Assembly: GCA_002049455.2 (NCBI GenBank)
Contig: KV919125.1
Span: 1 to 64,000, forward strand
DNA from: Porphyra umbilicalis
Lineage: Eukaryota > Rhodophyta > Bangiophyceae > Bangiales > Bangiaceae
Reading direction: 5' to 3'
Length of the DNA stretch: 64,000 nt
Positions 1-9,426 of the stretch are shown here, piece after piece; position 1 is the first letter of the stretch; the number at the start of each line of letters is the position of its first letter. The notes under the pieces were generated by a model, which did not search any database, was not told the origin of the DNA, and saw only the letters and a list, made by a program, of their open reading frames with translations. The position numbers and the translations under genes are program-made.

Positions 1-431
1 TTCCACTGTCCCATTGGTGCACGTTTTCCGTCGTACTCCGAGCCTACGTAGGAAGATGCAGATCACAAGCGGCCGCGAAGGTTTTTTCCAACACGGAGTA
101 TCAGCCGGTCATTCCCCGCAACCGCCGGTAGGGGAGGACGGTCATCCATCTGTGAATGGGCACAGAACGATCGCGTACGATTGTCTGGGCGGTTATTCCG
201 GTCGATGAAGGACGCAGGCTGTCCTAATTGCCCGTTTCAGTTGGGCTCGGAAGGTGCGCTCCCAGTTCTTTGAGGCGGCGTCGCCCATTGGACGAAGAGC
301 GATTCGACGCTCGTCGAGTGGGCGTGGTCACTTACTCCATGGGACGAAGAGCGATTCGACGCTTGTCGAGTGGGCGTGGTCACTTACTCCATGGTCAATG
401 CGCGGGGCCGGTGGCCCGGCGTGGCGGGGCG
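1..431. other. Flank left of the transposon, no gene seen
   Basis: I see no convincing coding region here. The only structure is the tandem duplication at 291-394. Just before position 432 the sequence becomes strongly GC-rich, like the DNA right of 8532, which fits host DNA into which the 8.1 kb element inserted. Confidence 0.5.
291..394. repeat. Two tandem copies of a 52-bp unit
   Basis: The copies at 291-342 and 343-394 differ at about one position (gacgctcgtc versus gacgcttgtc). The duplication lies just outside the left end of the transposon at 432. It could be a host minisatellite or a trace of earlier element activity. Confidence 0.85.
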
Positions 432-466
432 ATCGTCACGTTAAGCCGGAAATCCCATCAGATGCC
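432..466 (+). repeat. Left terminal inverted repeat
   Basis: It begins ATCGTCACGTTAAGCCGG and matches the reverse complement of 8499-8532 at roughly four positions in five, with small indels. The shared blocks are ATCGTCA, GTTA, CCGGA, CCATCA and TGCC. Confidence 0.75.
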
Positions 467-1050
467 GAATTTGGTTGGACGTAGAATGGGCCTTGATGAC
501 CGTATCCAACCAGGCATGCGATGAATACAGATGGGGCCATCCGATGGGGTACTGGAGATGGGCTTATGTTGGGCCGTAAGCGAACTGTGATGAGGCAAGT
601 AAGGTGTCATGCACGATTCACAGTCCAATGGGGCGAGCACATGCCGAACTGCAAGTCACCAATCAGAAGGTCGTTACCTCATCGGTCCGTGAGTGCAATC
701 GCGGGCATCGGCCGCTATTTTTTTTTTGTGCTTCCGTATCGGTGGCTGTAGCGACGCTACACACGGACAGGCACCCGCAGCTGCTGATGCGCTTCATTGA
801 AGACGAGCAGTTCTCTCTAGCGGTACCCAACCTGGCGTTCTCCAAGGCACACGGGGACGGGAATGAGAGAACATGCGAAAGAGACATTGATACAAACAGG
901 GCACAGACGTACACGCACACTGCAGGCGAGGTACCAGACCCCCGGCGCACACCCGCCCACCAACGCCAACAAAGGAAAAGAAGCCTACCCAACAGAAAGA
1001 GCACCCCCATAATGCTGCCCGCCGCATGGCGAAGCCGCACGCAGAGGAGC
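467..1050. other. Left subterminal region of the transposon
   Basis: No gene is supported on the minus strand, and the plus-strand reading here has no family signal. Several gatggg-type motifs occur between 480 and 570, including agatgggctt at 556-565, which recurs at 8474-8483 near the right end. These are candidate subterminal repeats. The 3' end of the minus-strand ORF lies at 1051. Confidence 0.5.
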
Positions 1051-2688
1051 CTACGCCTCTTCCTCCTCCTGCACCCACACGTTCTCTTCAGCAACCCCCT
1101 CGCAGACAGCGGCCTTAACCGTTTCGAAGTCTACCAGGCGCACGCCGTGGTGCACCTCAGCGCCCGTCGGCCAGTAGTCGACGATGCGGCAGATCTCGTC
1201 GCGCCACTCCTCGTACGCACCGTCCGCGATACCGCTGCGACCAGACGGGCGGAGGTTGCACAGCACCTCCAAGAAGTGTCGCACGAAACTGCCAACAAGG
1301 GCATAATGTCCAACCGTTGCACCCGTCTCGCGCTCCCCGCCAGGAGTAGTGGGCGCCTTGACGCGGTGGGACGCGCCGACCTCGCTGAAAAGAGCGTCAC
1401 ATCCCGCGTGCATTGCCTTTCCACCGCGCACGGACTGAAAGTACTCGTCGCTCTGCAGCCACGCGAGGCCCGCATCGGTCGTCACTTTGTGCTGCTCGAC
1501 GCCCAGCTCCTGACAGTACGCCTGGAGCACCTTCTTGCGCAGCGCTTGGATGAAGTGGGGCTTGACGCGCTGCAACGGGTCGCGCGCTCGCGACATGGAA
1601 GCTTTGCCCTTCTGCGAGAGGGCATTGCTGGGGATCCACTGCATGAGCCAATCGTTGATGGTGTCGCCCTGAAGGTTGAGCACGGACCCGACCGTGTCGT
1701 GGATGGTGTCTCCCGTCATGTCGCCGTCGGGGAAAACGTACTCGGTGAGGTTGGTGGTGCCCATGACGTGGTTAGCGTTCTCACGCAGCTTCGAGCGCAC
1801 GAGCAACATCTGCTGGTAGCCATTGTGGCCGGCCAATGTGACAGCAAGCTCGGAGTTGACGTTGACGATGGTGCCAACGGATGGCGTCGCACGGTGAGTG
1901 GCTGCGGCGTCGGCTACCTTGCTCACTAGCTCCGACATTGCCGATGCAATCTTGCCGAGCGCCTGTCCCTGCGCCTCCACCTTCCCCACCAAGTTCTTCA
2001 TGGTGGCGTCGGTGTTGGCCACCGTCTTGCTGCAGCCGGAAATATCCTCGTGCAGCTTGCGGCTGCCCGCCTGCACGGCTTGCGCCATCATGGAGGCGAT
2101 CAGACCCTTGGAGTCGGCACCCAACCCGAAGACCCCGATGCCCTTAATCGCCGACGTGCTCACGGCCACCGCGCCGACCGCCTTCGACGCGCCTCCGCCC
2201 ATTGGCGCGTCGTCATCGTCGGGTTTCGGGTCAAAACGGCCGCACGGCGGCTTCTTGGTGGTCTTGGAGGTCTTTTTGATGCGCGCGCCCATGCTCTTGC
2301 GGTCAACGTCGGCCTTGCGAGCCGGTGCCTTCCAGCGCCCGCCAGTCCCGCGGGGCAGCGACTTGTTCGGCTTCTCAGGCAGCGGCGGCGGCCGGTTGAT
2401 CTCCGAGCCGGCAGCACCACCCGCCGAGGCCGCCCCCGGCATGAGCGACGCCTGCGTGTTCATCTCGTACTCGAAAGGGCTCAGCGCCTGCGAGGTCTCG
2501 CCGACCGAGGCCGCCAGGCTGACCGGGTTGGCAGGAAGAGGAACGGGCGTCTCCTCGTCGTCTGCGGTGCACGTCTGGGTCAGAACCTGGTCGCGCAGCT
2601 CGTTCTTGGCAGCGCGGTCCTCATCAGATGGCTTCTGGGAGCCAGAATTGTCGCCACGAGCGGAGGGGCTCCCACCACGCGACGCCAT
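1051..2688 (-). CDS. Transposon accessory protein of unknown function
   Basis: An uninterrupted 545-codon frame from ATG at 2688, the first in-frame ATG. I do not recognise a domain family. The N-terminal third is polar and disordered, with basic stretches (KKTSKTTKKPP) followed by an acidic patch (PKPDDDDAP). The middle, around residues 190-270, is an Ala/Lys/Gln-rich segment likely to form a coiled coil (SRKLHEDISGCSKTVANTDA and onward). The C-terminal half is better ordered, with Trp and Tyr residues (YWPTGAEVHHGVRLVDFETV), and ends in EEEEA. It sits head to head with the transposase, about 1.5 kb apart, inside the same terminal repeats. By position it could be the TnpA-like, DNA-binding partner of the element; that is inference from layout, not from homology. 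Composition resembles the transposase rather than the flanking host genes. Confidence 0.6.
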   Translation of the reverse strand: MASRGGSPSARGDNSGSQKPSDEDRAAKNELRDQVLTQTCTADDEETPVPLPANPVSLAASVGETSQALSPFEYEMNTQASLMPGAASAGGAAGSEINRPPPLPEKPNKSLPRGTGGRWKAPARKADVDRKSMGARIKKTSKTTKKPPCGRFDPKPDDDDAPMGGGASKAVGAVAVSTSAIKGIGVFGLGADSKGLIASMMAQAVQAGSRKLHEDISGCSKTVANTDATMKNLVGKVEAQGQALGKIASAMSELVSKVADAAATHRATPSVGTIVNVNSELAVTLAGHNGYQQMLLVRSKLRENANHVMGTTNLTEYVFPDGDMTGDTIHDTVGSVLNLQGDTINDWLMQWIPSNALSQKGKASMSRARDPLQRVKPHFIQALRKKVLQAYCQELGVEQHKVTTDAGLAWLQSDEYFQSVRGGKAMHAGCDALFSEVGASHRVKAPTTPGGERETGATVGHYALVGSFVRHFLEVLCNLRPSGRSGIADGAYEEWRDEICRIVDYWPTGAEVHHGVRLVDFETVKAAVCEGVAEENVWVQEEEEA

Positions 2689-4184
2689 GTCGACGATGAG
2701 TCGGATTGGAAAGCGCACGGGCTGGAGGGGGCTCGCCTTGGCACACGGCGTGAAATTGGGGTGCGGTGCTAGGTGGAAGATAGAGGGCGGGGGAGCGAGT
2801 TGCGCGACGAGGGAGACTGCTTGGCGACTGGCGCGCGAGGAGCAGATCACTCTTATACGGGCGCCTGCGCCATTGCGTCTTCCATCGAGCCCCCAAGGCC
2901 CTCGCACTCATCTGATACTCGCGGCCAAGAAACAGTGCGGAAAAGTGGCAGGATGCATCAGAAGCTCACAGAAGGAAGAAGAACCAGAGGACACGTCCGG
3001 GGCGTCAGGCTCCTGTCGGCTGCGCGCCCCTCACTGAGAGCTCGTGCGTCGGGCGCAAGCCCAGCGTCCCAACAACACCGCCGAGGGGCGCAACGTCAAA
3101 GGCTCAGCCGCTCGAGATGCGCGGGACGGGCACACAACACTTACCAGGTAGGGGTCTCTGGTGCTCCTGCAGCGCATCAACGTGGAGGACTCGAAGAGCC
3201 ACCAAGGCGCCCCGGTAGCAACCGCCGTCGAGCGACGGCGGATTGACCAGTTCGGGTCTGCGAGAAAAGTGCATTGCGTCAGGCATCCAGCACAGAAGGG
3301 CTGCCAGAGGACCGTACCCGCGGGCTTCGTCGGGGGGGCAGGTGTGACGCCTGTCGCTACGGTAGGGAGAGCCGCGGCGACGCGCCCGGGCGAGCTCGAC
3401 GTCGGCGACAGGGGCGGGGAAGCACCGTGGCAACGCACGCAACCGAGAATCACGATGCCAGAGGTTCGTCAGCAGCTGTGGAAATCGAGTCGGTCCGTCT
3501 CGATCGCTCCGTGCTCGCACGCTACTTAGGTTCTATTGGTGACCTGTGCGACGCGCAAGGACACCAATCTGGCAGGTACATTCCTGTTTTGGCGGACTTC
3601 TCAGCCCAGTTAGTCACCTAGTCGGACTGATTTTTAGTTCAAATTGCACGATCCGGTATGAAAGACGTGTTCGGATCAAGTCCTGCCACTGGAAGATTTC
3701 TGAGGATGGGCATCCAGGAAACGGATGGCCCTTGATGGCTCTCACACGGCGTCGCCACCACGGCAGGCGATAGGTGAGGGCCGATGGGGCTCGACCGACG
3801 TCGCCGCCTCCCACGTGTCGACACTTGAGATGCCCTCCACAATCTTGCTCTCAGCGCGCCCGGCCCCGCACAATGTACAACTGTTTCGCTCCGGGGTGTG
3901 TGGAGTGGCACAGGCCCTGCGTCTTGTACGATCGTTTCTTGCGCGACCACCCCACCCCGTTTTTTTCTTGGCGCGTAGCCGATGCGCCACCGTAGTGCTG
4001 CGTGCGTCGCGCCTTGGCCGGCACGCGCGAGTACTGCGTTGCTGTATGAGTTCATGCCCCGCCGCTTCCCGCCACTTGTGAGTGGGATCGGAGCGAGCCG
4101 TGCTGAGAGGACGGCCGTCACACAGCGCGCCGTGTGCCTGCACTCACACGCGCATGTGTCACCGTTTGTTGATCAACCTGAGCG
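2689..4184. promoter_or_regulatory. Intergenic region between the divergent transposon genes
   Basis: About 1.5 kb separates the two ATGs (2688 minus, 4185 plus). I see no supported gene in it. It presumably holds both promoters and 5' leaders. I could not pick out a defined TATA box or operator. Confidence 0.4.
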
Positions 4185-7100
4185 ATGACCAAGCCCCCAC
4201 CAACCCGCTCTCTCCCAACGACCCCACCTTCGGACCGTCCCCCCCAGGGTCCTCCCTCCAGTGATCCTCCCCCACTGGCTTCCCCGGTCCCCTCACGGGC
4301 TCCAGTGGAGCGCAGGTTCGGCTGCGGCAGCTGTCCTGCTTTTCGCACGAACTCCTTCGCAGGGCTGCGCTTGCATCGGATCTCGCGGCATGGAAGCGCG
4401 CGCAACACGGTGTCGGCGAGCGTGTCAGTCGTACCATCAGTCGCCGACAGGCTCCGTGCCGAGCGGTTGAGGCGGGCGGCAAGTGCGCGGGACGAAGCGG
4501 GGGGTGGCCGCACTACAGGTGGAGGCGGGCACGAGGGTGGAGATGACGCTGGTTTCGGAAGCGGCGCAGGAGACCCCGTGCGGATGGAGCATGGCGGGGG
4601 GTGCGGTGGGGGGCCCAGCGGGGATGCTGGTGGCGGTGTGGGGTGGGAGGAGGTCGCGAGGGGAGATTCTGGAGAACGTGACGACGTCGCCCCTCTCAGC
4701 AGTGGCAGTGCTCACGCGGCGCCTTTTCCCATGAGCAGGGAGGCGCATGTTCTGTGCGCCATGGAGAACGAGATTGCTTCGCTTCTAGAATTCTCTCGCA
4801 CGCGCACTGCCAACGAGCCCTCATCTGAGCACAGGGACAAGCGCCTCAAGACCTCGCCGACCGGGGACGCGCCCTCACCGACTCGCTACAAGTATACCAA
4901 TCATGCAGCACACATCCGCGGCCACTACGAGGACCAGCAGGACTGGCAGCGCTCCGCGCCGATGGTGACCAAGCGCAAGCGGGCTGCCCCCGGACAGTTC
5001 AACTCCTACAAGCTGCAGGAGATTCAGCGGTTTACGCTGCAGACGGGCAATGGTGGCTTGTCTCAAGGAGGTCAGGAGGCGTTGTACCACCTCATCAGCG
5101 TGCTAGAAGGGACAAAAGAGGGCATGCCCATCGACGAGGGGCAGGACGTACCCGTCACCGACACGTTTAAGTCGGCCGAGGCGTTCAAGCAGGCTGTTGA
5201 GGACGACCTTGACGAGGCGGTTCTGAAGGCGGGGTGGAGATCGTGCGCAATGGAGGAGGACGGCGTGACGGTCAAGGCCTATTTTCGGCCGGCCCTGGAC
5301 CTCATTCTGGCTTTGTTGCGCACGCGCAAGGTGCGGTTGTGGAGCGGCGAAGGCGCGCCGGCGCCACCGAGCGATCGGCGTGAGACTCCCATGGATGGGG
5401 ACGCGTTTAGACTCTGCGAGGCCGAGGTTGGAAAGATTCCGGGACGGAACTGTGTGCTCGGTCTACATCTTTTCTCGGACAGCAGCCAGCTGTCATGGTG
5501 TGGCGGTAAGTGCTCATTTTCGCTGTTTGGTCTTGCTTGTTATTGATTGCCGCCCGGTGCATCGGTTCGTACGCCTGCTCTTCTCGTCTCGTTCCGTTTC
5601 TCGTCCATTATTCTGACATCTTTCCTTTGTTGTCTCTGACGCTGCATCGTTGCGTGTACTTGCGTCTCTCAGCGCACAAACTCTACCCTGTGCGCATCCG
5701 GCTCGTCAACGTCGAGGGGGAGATCGAGTGGTTCACAGTCGCCTACATCCCAGTGATCAAGACTCTGAAGGAGCCTAACGGCGACGAGCGGGCAAGAGTG
5801 CGGCGGTCCGATCTGCTGCAGCGGGTGCTGTATCTTGTTTTCCGCACCGCCATTGCTGCGAGTCACAAGGGATTTGAGGTGCCACTCCCGTGTGGTCAAA
5901 CAGCGCGCGCTTTTCCTCGCGTACTGCTTTACATATGTGATCAGCCGGAGGAGCGTGCCGTGCTGTGCTTCAAGTCAGTTGGAAGTGCACGACCATGCTC
6001 TTCCTGTACGGTGGCGGCCAAGGACATGGTGTCCGCGGCCGCATTGACCGCCACGGATCGAGACGTCGTGCAGTCCCTGGAGAAGCAGCTAGAGGCCGCC
6101 GAACTGTTCCACTCCGGCGATGATCGGCGGCGGCGACTAGTGATCGAGGGCCACGAGAGCATCAACAGCGCCATCCCCGCTTTGGCCTCGTTTGCGGGGC
6201 TTTCGACACCCCCGCTGCTCCTCTACAAGATGATCGGATTTGACGTGCTGCACGTGCTCGACGTCGGCGTCACGAAGATGCTCGTGCGTCGGCTGATGCG
6301 GATTTTTGCGTTTGTGTGCAAGGGCACTAGGCCTAAGTACAAGAGCCGAGCAGCTCTTGCCCGGGCGGCTTTTCGACGGCTCTTTTTTCTTGGTCGTCGT
6401 AGCCAAGCGCGCCGTGCGCCACCGGGGTAAGTGGTGGGCTCAACTGATGTCTTTTCGTGTGGCACGGTGTCCATGCACGGCAGTCTTGCTGGGGTGTGGA
6501 TCTCCGTGCAGGCGCAGCGGGACGCTTACTGAGAATTTCTTGTCGCTGCGCATGTCCACGTTTTGATTCCTGTCTGAGTCGTGTTGTTTTGCAGGTATGT
6601 GGTTGCTCCAGACGAGAAGCAGGCCACATTTACAGGGGCACAGCAACGAGCAGGCGTGCCCGTCCTTCCTTCTCTCGTTGACGGATTGTTTGCGATGTTG
6701 GATCCTCACCAGCAGGCCGTCCCAACTGCCGGACGAGGCCGAGCTCCGCCTCCCGCCAATCCGTCTGCCGGTGGTTCACTCGGCGATGAAGAAGGTGATG
6801 TGGACGATGTCGGGGACCAGCATATGGACGAGGATGACGACGATGATGAGTCGGGCGACGAGGAGTCGTACAAGCTGGGCAAGAATTTCGTCTATGATTG
6901 GAAGGCCTACCACAACGCCTTTGGGGACAAGCCATGGGACGAGGCCGTCACGGGGATGTTCTGTGAGTACGCGGAGCTGTACGCCCGAATCAGCGGGCAC
7001 ATTGGCGCCACCGTGCCCACGCCCATGACGCTGTCCAAGGCCAAGTCCATTGACGAGCAGGCAGCCAACTTCATCACCAAGCATGTCACCCCCATCCTTG

Positions 7101-8146
7101 GACGCATCTTCAGCACAAAGTTCCATAAGCTCCTCCGGCACGTGCTCGACGCTGTGCGGCACCACGGAAACCTCCGCAACGGCAACACTTCCGCCATCGA
7201 GGGCTATCACAAGGCTGACAAGGCCTTTTATGGTCGGACCAACAAGGATTTTGAGACGTTTACGCACCAGCTTGTGCGCCACGCTCAGGGCAGCCGGGAG
7301 ATTATCTCCCAACACCTGCGCACGCGAGAGTGCCCCGCGGAGGATGAGCCTAGTGGAGCGGCTTCAGGAGAGGGCGCGTCGAGCGAGGCGGCGGGCGTTT
7401 CGAGCACGGCGGCGGCGGAGGGAGGCTCGTCTAGCGGGGTGCCGGCGCCCGCGCTCTCCTCCAGCGGGGTCGATGCTTACGTTCCAGCATCCTGTGCCCC
7501 CCTTCCTGGTCCGTGCGCGCGCCGCCGCTCGACGCAGGTGGCTCCCCGTGCCGATGGTGGTCGAGGCAAGCGCACTGACTACCTGCACACCAAATCGGTT
7601 GGAGAGATCTGCGAGCTGCCGGGCATGGCCACCGCCGGGGAGGCCTTAGGGCTACCCCATGAAGCCCAAGTGAGCGTTCTATCTCGACTGTCTTTTACGG
7701 CGCGCCTCGACTGTGGTGGCTTGCGGCAGCAGCTGCTCTATGCCCACACATGGTTCCGCGGCGGACCGTGGTTTGACGCGGTTGTGTACTATCTCGGAGG
7801 CAACACGGAGGACGCGTTCATTGGCGAGGTGCGCACCATGGTGCGCTATCCTGACCAAGATGTGGCCCTTATCCGAGAGTGGGAACCGGTCGAACCTGTG
7901 CCGGGCTGCCCCTTCCACGCGAGAGGGTGCCGGCGGCTCAAGTGGCTGATGCACGCCGGCGATACGAACATTAGCGTGCGGGAGGTGCCCATCGCCAATG
8001 TGCGGCGGCTTGCTCACGTAGTTCCCGACTTCGGGGACCTCCTCCGACGTCGTGGGATTGAGGCGGTACCTCCTGCCTCGGGGGCACCGCTGTACGATGA
8101 GCTCGAGATGCGCTTCTTCGTGAACGCGTTTCTCCCATGGGCGTAG
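4185..8146 (+). CDS. Plavaka/CACTA-type transposase, three exons
   Basis: Exons 4185-5505, 5673-6426 and 6595-8146 join through GTAAG/AG introns of 167 and 168 bp into a 1208-residue protein; both splice phases close exactly. Residues 47-69 form a C2H2 zinc finger (C47, C50, H64, H69). The DDE core begins at D432 in FSDSSQLSWCG, directly followed across the first splice by HKLYPVRIRLVNVEGEIEW. This matches the family pattern in which the first Asp precedes a segment of the form YPV-x-L-x-I-G-N. A CSSC motif follows RVLLYICDQPEERAVLCF, then IGFDVLHVLDVGVTK (D631, H634, D637) and TSAIEGYHKADKAF (E894), which occupies the place of the late catalytic Glu. Exon 3 starts with a very acidic linker. 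The C-terminal 250 residues show no family I recognise. The first ATG was chosen. It is oriented away from the minus-strand accessory ORF. Family assignment is from remembered motif patterns. Confidence 0.75.
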
Positions 8147-8498
8147 GAGCGGCGGTTGTGTTTGATACGCTTCTGCAGTTGCAACAGCGTCTTGCCCAAA
8201 GGGTCTCGTCCCTGTGCTCTTTCCGTGCTCGTTGCTGCCTTGTCCTCTCGGCTCTGGTGCGCCCAATCCTCCTCTAGTAGCCAGTCACACATCAGGGTCT
8301 GCCTTGCTCCTGCTTACAGCACACAGCGACCTCCGCAGCTGACAAGCAGAAATCCGTTGGTAGAATTCACTTTGCCTATCGAGCATGATCACCCCAGACG
8401 TCAGATCGGCCGTCGAACCGGTGGGAGTGGTGGGACCCTCTGATGGTCGTGTCGAAGCATGATTTCGATGAGCAGATGGGCTTTGATAGAGTCAGATG
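8147..8498. other. Right subterminal region of the transposon
   Basis: No gene follows the transposase stop. agatggg motifs occur at 8474 and 8494. They are candidate subterminal binding repeats just inside the right inverted repeat. Confidence 0.45.
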
Positions 8499-8532
8499 GG
8501 CAGTGATGGAGAATCCGGTCTAACTTGACGAT
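8499..8532 (-). repeat. Right terminal inverted repeat
   Basis: Read on the minus strand it begins ATCGTCAAGTTAGACCGG, matching the left terminus at 432-466. Immediately outside, at 8533, the sequence returns to very GC-rich DNA. Confidence 0.75.
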
Positions 8533-9364
8533 GCCGCGAGGCGGTCTGGCCCCCGTCGGCCGCCTCGCATTGGCGGCGGCGGGCGGCAGCGCCGTGGCGG
8601 GGCGGGCCACGCGGCGCACGGTGCCTGCCGATTGCGGCCGCCGCCCCCGCCGCCGCTGCCGTTGCCGGCCCGCCGCCCGCGTCGTCACGGGTAGGGGCAG
8701 GGTTGGCACCAATAAAATAAAATGCATGCATTAAATTAAACCGGTTTAATACATATTTAATCTATAGATTAATCAGTTGCCGTTCTCCCGTTTTTTTATG
8801 TGTTTTTTAACTTAATGCTAGAAGGCTGTCGCCTCGGGCCTCGGCCGCTGCCTGTGGTGCGACACGCGTCTTGGTGGCTGACGGTGCGGAGGCGGGGTGG
8901 TCACAACGGTGGAGAGCGGCAGCGGGGGCGGCCTCGGCTACAGTGGCGGCTCTTCACTCACCCTCACCTCGCGCTGGACGGACAACGGCGACCACCTGGG
9001 CCTCTCCGCTCTTCTCTCTTCCACCTCAGGATGACCAACGCGCCACTCAGTGTGAAGTGTAAAAAGTCCACCACCGACCGAGGCAAGTCAGCACCCTCGG
9101 ACCAGCGACGCGGCGGCGACTTGGATGGTCAGACACAGCCCGCAGTCGAAGTCACAGGCAGCAATAAAACCATTGATTAATTGAAAAATCGAGATTCAAT
9201 AGATTAATCGATCCGAGATGTGAAAAATCGCGATTTTTTTCATTCCTGCTGGGTAGGGGGCCTTGCCGCCGCCGCTCTGTCTGCCGCTGCTGGGCGTCGC
9301 GTCTCTCCCCTCCCCCTGGCGCGTCCACCCACCCGTGTCTCCCCACGGCCACTGCCACTGCGGC
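8533..9364. other. Intergenic region with AT-rich islands
   Basis: No supported gene. A GC-rich stretch is followed by AT-rich islands at about 8705-8820 and 9160-9245. The motif agattaatc appears in both islands (8766 and 9203). The start of the dipeptidase gene follows at 9365. Confidence 0.5.
8721..8750. repeat. Two adjacent perfect palindromes
   Basis: AATGCATGCATT at 8721-8732 and ATTAAACCGGTTTAAT at 8735-8750 are both perfect palindromes inside an AT-rich island. They could be cruciform-forming or bind dimeric proteins. No further function can be read. Confidence 0.7.
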
Positions 9365-9393
9365 ATGCGGCGCCCCCGTCGCGTCGGCCGCTG

Positions 9394-9426
<33 letters not shown>

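Larger units (their letters stand above)
432..8532. mobile_element. CACTA/Plavaka-like DNA transposon, apparently complete
   Basis: Imperfect terminal inverted repeats at 432-466 and at 8499-8532 bracket two divergent genes: an accessory ORF on the minus strand and a transposase with Plavaka-type motifs on the plus strand. Base composition is clearly less GC-rich than the host DNA on both sides, and the change falls close to both repeats. Short gatggg/cccatc motifs recur inside both ends, as expected for subterminal transposase-binding repeats of CACTA-type elements. Both termini read ATCGTCA. The dinucleotide AT could be terminal element sequence or a 2-bp target duplication. I could not identify a longer target-site duplication. 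The transposase keeps candidate catalytic acidic residues and its frame is intact across splices, so the copy may be autonomous. Confidence 0.75.

Noticed and set aside
604..1929. 441-codon plus-strand open frame in the transposon
   Set aside because: It lies antisense to the accessory ORF, whose minus-strand composition (coiled coil, acidic and ordered parts) is more protein-like.
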